Below are positions 21,285 to 35,000 of a DNA stretch of 64,000 nt, in pieces. Both the position numbers and the translations under genes were made by a program. The notes below the pieces were generated by a model that searched no databases, was not told the origin of the DNA, and saw nothing but the letters and a program-made list of their open reading frames with translations. Location: NCBI GenBank assembly GCA_964016885.1, contig OZ024742.1, positions 11,096,681 to 11,160,680 of the forward strand. Direction: 5' to 3'. Positions within the stretch are counted from its first letter, which is position 1. Each line of letters opens with the position of its first letter. Source of the stretch: Eledone cirrhosa. Lineage: Eukaryota > Mollusca > Cephalopoda > Octopoda > Eledonidae.

Positions 21285-24060
21285 ATATCTGTGTCATAGG
21301 ACACCTTACAGGTGATAAACTCAGGTAAGGTGGATATATCAGGGGTAGGACACCTTACAGTTGATATACTCAGGTAAGGTCGATATATCTGTGTCATAGG
21401 TCACCTTACAGGTGATATACTCAGGTATGGTGGATATATCTAGGTTAAGACACCTTACAGTTGATATAATCAGGTAAGGTGGATATATCTGGGTTATGAC
21501 ACCTTACAGGTGATATACTCAGGTAAGGTGGATATATCTGGTAGATAGGACACCTTACAGGGGATATACTCAGGTAATGTGGATATATCTGGGCTAGGAC
21601 ACCTTACAGGTGATATACTCAGGTAAGGTGGATATATCTGGGTTAGGACACCTCACAGGTGATATACTCAGGTAAGGTGGATATATATGGGTTAGGACAC
21701 CTTACAGGTGATATACTCAGGTGAGGTGGATATATCTGTGTCATCGGACACCTTACAGGTGATAAACTCAGGTAGGGTCGATATATCTGGGTCATAGGAC
21801 ACCTTAGAGGTGATATACTCAGGTAAGGTGGATATATCTGGGTTAGGACACCTTACAGTTGATATACTCAGGTAAGGTGGATATATCTAGGTTAGGACAC
21901 CTTACAGTTGATATACTCAGGTAAGGTGGATATATCTGGATTAGGACACCTTACAGGTGATATACACAGGTAAGGTGGATATATCTGGGTTAGGACACCT
22001 TATAGTTGATATACTCAGGTAAGGTGGATATATCTGGGTTAGGACACCTTACAGGTGATATACTCAGGTAAGGTGGATATATCTGGGTTAGGACACCTTA
22101 CAGGTGATATACTCAGGTAAGGTGGATATATCTGGGTTAGGACACCTTACAGTTGATATACTCAGGTAAGGTGGATATATCTGTGTCATAGGACACCTTA
22201 CAGGTGATATACTAAGGTAGGGTGGATATATCTGGGTTAGGACACCTTACAGGTGATATACTCAGGTAAGGTGGATATATCTGGGTTAGGACACCTTACA
22301 GTTGATATACTCAGGTAAGGTCGATATATCTGGGTCATAGGACACCTTAGAGGTGATATACTCAGGTATGGTGGATATATCTAGGTTAAGACACCTTACA
22401 GTTGATATAATCAGGTAAGGTGGATATATCTGGGTTATGACACCTTACAGGTGATATACTCAGGTAAGGTGGATATATTTGGGTTAGGACACCTTACAGG
22501 TGATATACTCAGGTAAGGTGGATATATCTTGTTCATAGGTCACCTTACAGGTGATATACTCAGGTAAGGCGGGTATATCTGGGTTAGGACACATTACAGG
22601 TGATATACTCAGGTAAGGTGGATATATCTGGGTTAGGACACCTTACAGGTGATATACTCAGGTAAGGTGGATATATCTGTGTCATAGGACACCTTACAGG
22701 TGATAAACTCAGGTAAGGTGGATATATCAGGGGTAGGACACCTTACAGTTGATATACTCAGGTAAGGTCGATATATCTGTGTCATAGGTCACCTTACAGG
22801 TGATATACTCAGGTATGGTGGATATATCTAGGTTAAGACACCTTACAGTTGATATAATCAGGTAAGGTGGATATATCTGGGTTATGACACCTTACAGGTG
22901 ATATACTCAGGTAAGGTGGATATATCTGGTAGATAGGACACCTTACAGGGGATATACTCAGGTAATGTGGATATATCTGGGCTAGGACACCTTACAGGTG
23001 ATATACTCAGGTAAGGTGGATATATCTGGGTTAGGACACCTCACAGGTGATATACTCAGGTAAGGTGGATATATATGGGTTAGGACACCTTACAGGTGAT
23101 ATACTCAGGTGAGGTGGATATATCTGTGTCATCGGACACCTTACAGGTGATAAACTCAGGTAGGGTCGATATATCTGGGTCATAGGACACCTTAGAGGTG
23201 ATATACTCAGGTAAGGTGGATATATCTGGGTTAGGACACCTTACAGTTGATATACTCAGGTAAGGTGGATATATCTAGGTTAGGACACCTTACAGTTGAT
23301 ATACTCAGGTAAGGTGGATATATCTGGATTAGGACACCTTACAGGTGATATACACAGGTAAGGTGGATATATCTGGGTTAGGACACCTTATAGTTGATAT
23401 ACTCAGGTAAGGTGGATATATCTGGGTTAGGACACCTTACAGGTGATATACTCAGGTAAGGTGGATATATCTGGGTTAGGACACCTTACAGGTGATATAC
23501 TCAGGTAAGGTGGATATATCTGGGTTAGGACACCTTACAGTTGATATACTCAGGTAAGGTGGATATATCTGTGTCATAGGACACCTTACAGGTGATATAC
23601 TAAGGTAGGGTGGATATATCTGGGTTAGGACACCTTACAGGTGATATACTCAGGTAAGGTGGATATATCTGGGTTAGGACACCTTACAGTTGATATACTC
23701 AGGTAAGGTCGATATATCTGGGTCATAGGACACCTTAGAGGTGATATACTCAGGTATGGTGGATATATCTAGGTTAAGACACCTTACAGTTGATATAATC
23801 AGGTAAGGTGGATATATCTGGGTTATGACACCTTACAGGTGATATACTCAGGTAAGGTGGATATATTTGGGTTAGGACACCTTACAGGTGATATACTCAG
23901 GTAAGGTGGATATATCTTGTTCATAGGTCACCTTACAGGTGATATACTCAGGTAAGGCGGGTATATCTGGGTTAGGACACATTACAGGTGATATACTCAG
24001 GTAAGGTGGATATATCTGGGTTAGGACACCTTACAGGTGATATACTCAGGTAAGGTGGAT
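21285..24060. repeat. 1,388-bp tandem duplication inside the array
   Basis: The rare string ATCAGGGGTAGG at 21,338/22,726 and the rare TATCTTGTTCATAGG at about 22,528/23,916 are both displaced by exactly 1,388 bp. Every intervening variant monomer (GATAGATAGG, GGGCTAGG, TCATCGG, CTTATAGTTG) recurs in the same order. The copies look almost identical, so the event is recent. Confidence 0.92.
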
Positions 24061-26099
24061 ATATCTGGGTTAGGACACATTACAGGTGATATACTCAGGT
24101 AAGGCGGGTATATCTGGGTTAGGACACATTACAGGTGATATACTCAGGTAAGGCGGGTATATCTGGGTTAGGACACATTACAGGTGATATACTCAGGTAA
24201 GGCGGGTATATCTGGGTTAGGACACGTTACAGGTGATATACTCTGGTAAGTTGGATATATATGGGTTAGGACACCTTACAGGTGTATATACTCAGGTAAG
24301 GTGGATATATCTGCGTTAGGACCCCTTACAGGTGATATACTCTGTTAAGGTGGATATCTCTGGGTCATAGGACACTTTACAGGTGATATACTCAGGTAAG
24401 GCGGGTATATATGGGTTAGGACACCTTACAGGTGATATACTCAGGTAAGGTGGATATATCTGGGCTAGGACACCTTACAGGTGATATACTCAGGTAATGT
24501 GGATATATCTGGGTCAGGACACATTACTGGTGATATACTCAGGTAAGGTGGATATATATGGGTTAGGACACCTTACAGGTGATATACTCAGGTGAGGTGG
24601 ATATATATGGGTTAGGACACCTTCCAGGTGATATACTCAGGTAAGGTGGATATATCTGTGTCATAAAACACTTTAAAGGTGATATATTCAGGTAAGGTGG
24701 ATATATCTGGGACATAGGACAACTTACAGGTGATATACTCAGGTAAGGTGGATATATCTGGGTCATAGGACACCTTACAGGTGATATACTCAGGTAAGGT
24801 GGATATATCTGGGACATAGGACACCTTACAGGTGATATACTCAGGTAAGGTGGATATATGTGGGTCATAGGACACCTTACAGGTGATATACTCAGGTAAG
24901 GTGGATATATCTGGGTCATAGGACACCTTTCAGGTGATATACTCAGGTAAGGTGGATATATCAGGGGTAGGACACCTTACAGATGATATACTCACGTAAG
25001 CTGTATATCTCTGTGTTAGGACCCCTTACAGTTGATATACTCAGGTAAGGTGCATATATCTGGGGTAGGACACCTTACAGGTGATATACTATGGTAAGGT
25101 GGATATATCTGGGTTAGGACATCTTACAGGTTATATACACACGTAAGGTGGATATATCTGGGTTAGGACACCTTACAGGTGATATACACAGGTAAGGGGG
25201 GATATATCTGGGTTAGGACACCTTACAGGTGATATACTCAGTTAAGGTGGATATATCTGTGTCATAGGACACTTTACAGGTGATATTCTCAGGTGAGGTG
25301 GATATATCTGGGCTAGGTCACCTTACAGGTGATATACACAGGTAAGGTATATATATCTGGGTTAGGACACCTTACAGGTGATATACTCTGGTAAGGTGGA
25401 TATATCTGGTTTAGGACACCTTACATGTGATATACTCAGGTAAGGTGGATATATCTGGTTTAGGACACCTTACATGTGATATACACACGTAAGGGGGATA
25501 TATCGGGGTTAGGACACCTTACAGGTGATATACACAGGTAAGGGGATATATCTGGGTTAGGACACCTTACAGGTGATATACTCAGGTAGGGTGGATATAT
25601 CTGGGTCATAGGACACCTTACCGGTGATATTCTCAGGTGAGGTGGATATATCTGGGTTAGGACACCTTACAGGTGATATACTCAGGTAAGGTGGATATAT
25701 GTGGGTCATAGATCACCTTACAGGTGATATACTCAGGTAACGGGGATATATCTGGGTTAGGACACCTTACAGGTGATATATTCTGGTAAGGTGGATATAC
25801 CTGGGTTAGGACTCCTTACAGGTGATATATTCAGGTAAGGGGGATATATCTGGGTTAGGACACATTACAGGTGTATATACTCAGGTAAGGTGCATATATC
25901 TGGGTCATAGAAACCTTACAAGTGATATACTCAGGTAAGGTGGATATATCTGGGTCATAGGACACCTTACAGGTGATATACTCTGGTAAGGTGGGTATAT
26001 CTGGGTTAGTACACCATACAGGTAATATACTCAGGTAAGGTGGATATATCTGGGTCATACGACACCTTACAGGTGATATACGCAGCTAAGGTGGATATA

Positions 26100-29000
26100 T
26101 CTGGGTCATAGCACACCTTACAGGTGATATACTCAGGTAAGGTGGATATATCTGGGCTAGGACAACTTACAGATTATATACTCAGGTAAGGTGGATATAT
26201 CTGTGTCATAGGACACCTTACAGGTGATATACTCAGGTAAGGTGGATATATCTGGGTTAGGACACCTTACAGGTGTATATACTCAGGTAAGGTGGATATA
26301 TCTGAGTTAGGAAACCTTACAGGTAATATACTCAGGTAAGGTGGATATATCTGGTTTAGAACACCTTACAGGTGATATACTCAGGTAAGGTGGATATATC
26401 TGTGTCATAGGACACCTTACAGGTGATATACTCAGGTGAGGTAGATATATCTGGTCTAGGACACCTTACAGGTGATATACTCAGGTAAAGGTGGATATAT
26501 CTGAGTTAGGAAACCTTACAGGTGATATACACACGTAAGGTGGATATATCTGGGTTAGGACACCTTACAGGTGATATACTCAGGTAAGGTGGATATATCT
26601 GGGTTATGACACCTTACAGGTGATATACTCAGGTAAGGTGGATATATCTGGGTTAGGACACCTTACAGGTGATATACTCTGGTAAGGTGGGTATATCTGG
26701 GTTAGGACACCTTACAGGTGATATACACACGTAAGGTGGATATATCGGGGTTAGGACACCTTACAGGTGATATACACACGTAAGGTGGATATATCTGGGT
26801 TAGGACACCTTACAGGTGATATACTCAGGTAAGGTGGATATATGTGGGTCATAGATCACCTTACAGGTGATATACTCAGGTAAGGGGGATATATCTGGGT
26901 TAGGACACCTTACTGGTGATATACTCTGGTAATGTGGATATATCTGGGTTAGGACTCCTTACATGTGATATACTCAGGTAAGGTGGGTATATCTGGGTTA
27001 GGACACCTTACAGGTGTATATACTCAGGTAAGGTGCATATATCTGGGTCATAGGACACCTTACAAGTTATATACTCAGGTAAGGTGGATATATCTGGGTC
27101 ATAGGACACATTACAGGTGATATACTCAGGTAAGGTGGGTATATCTGGGTTAGGACACCTTACAGGTGTATATACTCAGGTAAGGTGGATATATCTGGGT
27201 TAGGACACCTTACAGGTGATATACTCAGGTAAGGTGGATATATCTGTGCCATAGGACACCTTACAGGTGATATACTCAGGTAAGGTGGGTATATCTGGGT
27301 TAGGACACCTTACAGGTGTATATACTCAGGTAAGGTGGATATATCTGGTTTAGGACACCTTACAGGTGATATACTAAGGTAAGTTGGATATATCTTGTTC
27401 ATAGGACACCTTACAGCTGATATACTCAGGTAAGGTGGATATATCCGGGTTAGGACACCTTACAGGTGATATACTCAGGTAAGGTGGATATATCTGGGTT
27501 AGGACACCTTACAGGTGATATACTCAGGTAAGGTGGATATATCTGGGCTAGGACACCTTACAGGTGATATACTCAGGTAAGGTGGATATATCTGTGTCAT
27601 AGGACAGCTTACAGGTGATATACGCAGGTATGGTGGATATATCTGGGTCATAGGACACTTTACAGGTGATATTCTCAGGTGAGGTGGATATATCTGGGCT
27701 AGGTCACCTTACAGGTGATATACACAGGTAAGGTATATATATCTGGGTTAGGACACCTTACAGGTGATATACTCTGGTAAGGTGGATATATCTGGGTTAG
27801 GACACCTTACAGGTGATATACTCAGGTAAGGTGGATATATCTGGGTTAGGACACCTTACAGGTGATATACTCAGGTAAGGTGGATATATCTGGGTTAGGA
27901 CACCTTACAGGTGATATACTCAGGTAAGGGGGATATATCTGGGTTAGGACACCTTACAGGTGATATACACAGGTAAGGGGATATATCTGGGTTAGGACAC
28001 CTTACAGGTGATATACTCAGGTAAGGTGGATATATCTGGGTTAGGACACCTTACAGGTGATATACACACGTAAGGGGGGATATATCGGGGTTAGGACACC
28101 TTACAGGTGATATACACAGGTAAGGGGATATATCTGGGTTAGGACACCTTACAGGTGATATACTCAGGTAAGGTGGATATATCTGGGTCATAGGACACCT
28201 TACAGGTGATATTCTCAGGTGAGGTGGATATATCTGGGTTAGGACACCTTACAGGTGATATACTCAGGTAAGGTGGATATATGTGGGTCATAGATCACCT
28301 TACAGGTGATATACTCAGGTAAGGGGGATATATCTGGGTTAGGACACCTTACAGGTAATATACTCAGGTAAGATGCATATATCTGGGTCATAGAAACCTT
28401 ACAAGTGATATACTCAGGTAAGGTGGATATATCTGGGTCATAGGACACCTTACAGGTGATATACGCAGCTAAGGTGGATATATCTGGGTCATAGCACACC
28501 TTACAGGTGATATACTCAGGTAAGGTGGATATATCTGGGCTAGGACAACTTACAGATTATATACTCAGGTAAGGTGGATATATCTGTGTCATAGGACACC
28601 TTACAGGTGATATACTCAGGTAAGGTGGATATATCTGGTTTAGGACACCTTACAGTTGATATACTCAGGTAAGGTGGATATATCTGTGTCATAGGACACC
28701 TTACAGGTGATATACTCAGGTGAGGTGGATATATCTGTGTCATAGGACACCTTACAGGTGATATACTCAGGTGAGGTGGATATATCTGCGTCATAGGACA
28801 CTTTACAGGTGATATATTCAGGTAACGTGGATATATCTGGTCTAGGACACCTTACAGGTGATATACTCAGGTAAGGTGGGTATATCTGGGTTAGGACATC
28901 TTAGAAGTGATATACACACGTAAGGTGGATATATCTGGGTTAGGACACCTTACAGGTGATATACACAGGTAAGGGGGGATATATCTGGGTTAGGACACCT

Positions 29001-32000
29001 TACAGGTGATATACTCAGGTAAGGTGGATATATCTGGGTTAGGACACCTTACAGGTGATATACTCTGGTAAGGTGGGTATATCTGGGTTAGGACACCTTA
29101 CAGTTGATATACTCAGGTAAGGTGGATATTTCTTGGTTAGGACACCTTACAGGTGATATACACACGTAAGGTGGATATATCGGGGTTAGGACACCTTACA
29201 GGTGATATACACACGTAAGGTGGATATATATGGGTTAGGACACCTTACAGGTGATATACTCAGGTAAGGTGGATATATCTGGGTCATAGGACACCTTACA
29301 GCTGATATACTCAGGTAAGGTGGATATATCTGGGTTAGGACACCTTACAGGTGATATACTCAGGTAAGGTGGATATATATGTGTCATAGGACAGCTTACA
29401 GGTGATATACGCAGGTATGGTGGATATATCTGCGTCATAGGACACTTTACAGGTGATATATTCAGGTAATGTGGATATATCTGGTCTAGGACACCTTACA
29501 GGTGATATACTCAGGTAAGGTGGATATATGTGGGTTAGGACACCTTACAGTTGATATACTCAGGTAAGGTGGATATATCTGGGTTAGGACACCTTACAGG
29601 TGATATACTCAGGTAAGGTGGGTATATCTGGGTTAGGACACCTTACAGGTGATATACTCAGGTAAGGTGGGTATATCTGGGTTAGGACACCTTACAGGTG
29701 ATATACTCAGGTAAGGTGGGTATATCTGGGTTAGGACACCTTACAGGTGATATACTCAGGTAAGGTGGGTATATCTGGGTTAGGACACCTTACAGGTGAT
29801 ATACTCAGGTAAGGTGGGTATATCTGGGTTAGGACACCTTACAGGTGATATACTCAGGTGAGGTGGGTATATCTGGTTTAGGACACCTTACAGTTGATAT
29901 ACTCATGTGAGGTGGGTATATCTGGGTTAGGACACCTTACAGGTGATATACTCAGGTAAGGTGGGTATATCTGGTTTAGGACACCTTACAGGTGATATAC
30001 TCAGGTAAGGTGGATATATCTGGGTTAGGACACCTTACAGGTGATATACTCAGGTAAGGTGGATATATCTGGGTTAGGACACCTTACAGGTGATATACTC
30101 AGGTAAGGTGGGTATATCTGGGTTAGGACACCTTACAGGTGATATACTCAGGTAAGGTGGATATATCTGGGTTAGGACACCTTACAGGTGATATACTCAG
30201 GTAAGGTGGATATATCTGGGTTACGACACCTTACAGGTGATATACTCAGGTAAGGTGGGTATATCTGGGTTAGGACACCTTACAGGTAATATACTCAGGT
30301 AAGGTGGATATATCTGGGTTAGGACACTTTACAGGTGATATACTCAGGTGAGGTGGATATATCTGGTCTAGGACACCTTACAGGTGATATACTCAGGTAA
30401 GGTGGATATATGTGGGTTAGGACACCTTACAGTTGATATACTCAGGTAAGGTGGATATATCTGGTCTAGGACACCTTACAGGTGATATACTCAGGTAAGG
30501 TGGATATATGTGGGTTAGGACACCTTACAGTTGATATACTCAGGTAAGGTGGATATATCTGGTCTAGGACACCTTACAGGTGATATAGTAAGGTAAGGTG
30601 GGTATATCTGGTCTAGGACACCTTACAGTTGATATACTCAGGTAAGGTGGATATATCTGGTCTAGGACACCTTACAGGTGATATACTCAGGTAAGGTGGA
30701 TATATCTGGTCTAGGACACCTTACAGTTGATATACTCAGGTAAGGTGGATATATCTGGTCTAGGACACCTTACAGGTGATATACTCAGGTAAGGTGGGTA
30801 TATCTGGGTTAGGACACCTTACAGGTGATATACTCAGGTAAGGTGGATATATCTTGGTTAGGACACCTTACAGTTGATATACTCAGGTAAGGTGGATATA
30901 TCTGGGTTAGGACACCTTGCAGGGGATATACTCAGGTGAGGTGGATATATCTGGTCTAGGACACCTTACAGGTGATATACTCAGGCAAGGTGGATATATC
31001 TGGGTTAGGACACTTTACAGGTGATATACTCAGGTGAGGTGGATATATCTGGTCTAGGACACCTTACAGTTGATATACTCAGGTAAGGTGGATATATCTG
31101 GGTTAGGACACTTTACAGGTGATATACTCAGGTGAGGTGGATATATCTGGTCTAGGACACCTTACAGTTGATATACTCAGGTTAGGTGGATATATCTGTG
31201 TTAGGACACCTTACAGGTGATATACTCAGGTAAGGTGGATATATCTGGGTTATGACACCTTACAGTTGATATACTCAGGTAAGGTGGATATATCTGGGTT
31301 AGGACAACTTACAGGTGATTTACTCAGGTAAGGTGGATAAATCTGTGTCATAGGACACCTTACAGGTGATATACTCAGGTAAGGTGGATATATCTGGGTT
31401 AGGACACCTTACAGGTGATATACTCAGGTAAGGTGGATATATCTGGGTTAGGACACCTTACAGGTGATATACTCAGGTAAGGTGGGTATATCTGGGTTAG
31501 GACACCTTACAGGTGATATACTCTGGTAAGGTGGATATATCTGGGTTAGGACACCTTACAGGTGATATACTCAGGTAAGGTGGATATATCTGGGTTAGGA
31601 CACCTTACAGGTGATATACTCAGATAAGGTGGATATATCTGGGTTATGACACCTTACATGTGATATACTCAGGTAAGGTGGATATATCTGGGCTAGGACA
31701 CCTTACAGGTGATATACTCAGGTAAGGTGGATATATCTGGGCTAGGACACCTTACAGGTGATATACTCAGATAAGGTGGATATATCTGGGTTATGACACC
31801 TTACATGTGATATACTCAGGTAAGGTGGATATATCTGGGCTAGGACACCTTACAGGGGATATACTCAGGTAAGGTGGATATATCTGGGTTATGACACCTT
31901 ACAGGTGATATACTCAGGTAAGGTGGATATATATGGTCTAGGACACCTTACAGGTGATATACTCAGGTAAGGTGGATATATCTGGGTTAGGACACATTAC

Positions 32001-35000
32001 AGGTGATATACTCAGGTAAGGTGGATATATCTGGGTTAGGACACCTTACAGGTGATATACTCAGGTAAGGTGGATATATCTGGGTTATGACACCTTACAT
32101 GTGATATACTCAGGTAAGGTGGATATATCTGGGTTAGGACACCTTACAGGTGATATACTCAGGTAAGGTGGATATATCTGGGTTATGACACCTTACAGGT
32201 GATATACTCAGGTAAGGTGGATATATCTGGTTTAGGACAACTTACATGTGATATACTCTGGTAAGGTGGATATATCTGGGTTAGGACACCTTACAGGTGA
32301 TATACTCAGGTAAGGGGGATATATCTGGGTTAGGACACCTTACAGGTGATATACACAGGTAAGGGGATATATCTGGGTTAGGACACCTTACAGATGATAT
32401 ACTCAGGTAAGGTGGATATATCTGGGTTAGGACACCTTACAGGTGATATACACACGTAAGGGGGATATATCGGGGTTAGGACACCTTACAGGTGATATAC
32501 ACAGGTAAGGGGATATATCTGGGTTAGGACACCTTACAGGTGATATACTCAGGTAAGGTGGATATATCTGGGTCATAGGACACCTTACAGGTGATATTCT
32601 CAGGTGAGGTGGATATATCTGGGTTAGGACACCTTACAGGTGATATACTCAGGTAAGGTGGATATATCTGGGTTAGGACACCTTACAGGTGTATATACTC
32701 AGGTAAGGGGGATATATCTGGGTTAGGACACATTACAGGTGTATATACTCAGGTAAGATGCATATATCTGGGTCATAGAAACCTTACAAGTGATATACTC
32801 AGGTAAGGTGGATATATCTGGGTCATAGGACACCTTACAGGTGATATACGCAGCTAAGGTGGATATATCTGGGTCATAGCACACCTTACAGGTGATATAC
32901 TCAGGTAAGGTGGATATATCTGGGCTAGGACAACTTACAGATTATATACTCAGGTAAGGTGGATATATCTGTGTCATAGGACACCTTACAGGTGATATAC
33001 ACAGGTAAGGTGGATATATCTGGTTTAGGACACCTTACAGTGGATATACTCAGGTAAGGTGGATATATCTGTGTCATAGGACACCTTACAGGTGATATAC
33101 TCAGGTGAGGTGGATATATCTGTGTCATAGGACACCTTACAGGTGATATACTCAGGTGAGGTGGATATATCTGCGTCATAGGACACTTTACAGGTGATAT
33201 ATTCAGGTAACGTGGATATAACTGGTCTAGGACACCTTACAGGTGATATACTCAGGTAAAGGTGGATATATCTGGGTTAGGACATCTTAGAAGTGATATA
33301 CACACGTAAGGTGGATATATCTGGGTTAGGACACCTTACAGGTGATATACACAGGTAAGGGGGGATATATCTGGGTTAGGACACCTTACAGGTGATATAC
33401 TCAGGTAAGGTGGATATATCTGGGTTAGGACACCTTACAGGTGATATACTCTGGTAAGGTGGGTATATCTGGGTTAGGACACCTTACAGTTGATATACTC
33501 AGGTAAGGTGGATATATCTTGGTTAGGACACCTTACAGGTGATATACACACGTAAGGTGGATATATCGGGGTTAGGACACCTTACAGGTGATATACACAC
33601 GTAAGGTGGATATATATGGGTTAGGACACCTTACAGGTGATATACTCAGGTAAGGTGGATATATGTGGGTCATAGATCACCTTACAGGTGATATACTCAG
33701 GTAAGGGGTATATATCTGGGTTAGGACACCTTACAGGTGATATACTCTGGTAATGTGGATATATCTGGGTTAGGACTCCTTACAGGTGATATACTCAGGT
33801 AAGGGGGATATATCTGTGTTAGGACACCTTACACGTGTATATACTCAGGTAAGGTGCATATATCTGGGTCATAGGACACCTTACAAGTTATATACTCAGG
33901 TAAGGTGGGTATATCTGGGTTAGGACACCTTACAGGTGTATATACTCAGGTAAGGTGGATATATCTGGTTTAGGACACCTTACAGGTGATATACTAAGGT
34001 AAGTTGGATATATCTTGTTCATAGGACACCTTACAGCTGATATACTCAGGTAAGGTGGATATATCTGGGTTAGGACAACTTACAGGTGATATACTCAGGT
34101 AAGGTGGATATATATGTGTCATAGGACAGCTTACAGGTGATATACGCAGGTATGGTGGATATATCTGCGTCATAGGACACTTTACAGGTGATATATTCAG
34201 GTAATGTGGATATATCTGGTCTAGGACACCTTACAGGTGATATACTCAGGTAAGGTGGATATATGTGGATTAGGACACCTTACAGTTGATATACTCAGGT
34301 AAGGTGGATATATCTGGTCTAGGACACCTTACAGGTGATATACTCAGGTAAGGTGGATATATGTGGGTTAGGACACCTTACAGTTGATATACTCAGGTAA
34401 GGTGGATATATCTGGTCTAGGACACCTTACAGGTGATATACTCAGGTAAGGTGGATATATCTTGGTTAGGACACCTTACATGTGATATACTCAGGTAAGG
34501 TGGATATATCTTGGTTAGGACACCTTACAGTTGATATACTCAGGTAAGGTGGATATATCTGGGTTAGGACACCTTGCAGGGGATATACTCAGGTGAGGTG
34601 GATATATCTGGTCTAGGACACCTTACAGGTGATATACTCAGGCAAGGTGGATATATCTGGGTTAGGACACTTTACAGGTGATATACTCAGGTGAGGTGGA
34701 TATATCTGGTCTAGGACACCTTACAGTTGATATACTCAGGTAAGGTGGATATATCTGGGTTAGGACACTTTACAGGTGATATACTCAGGTGAGGTGGATA
34801 TATCTGGTCTAGGACACCTTACAGTTGATATACTCAGGTTAGGTGGATATATCTGTGTTAGGACACCTTACAGGTGATTTACTCAGGTAAGGTGGATAAA
34901 TCTGTGTCATAGGACACCTTACAGGTGATATACTCAGGTAAGGTGGATATATCTGGGTTAGGACACCTTACAGGTGATATACTCAGGTAAGGTGGATATA

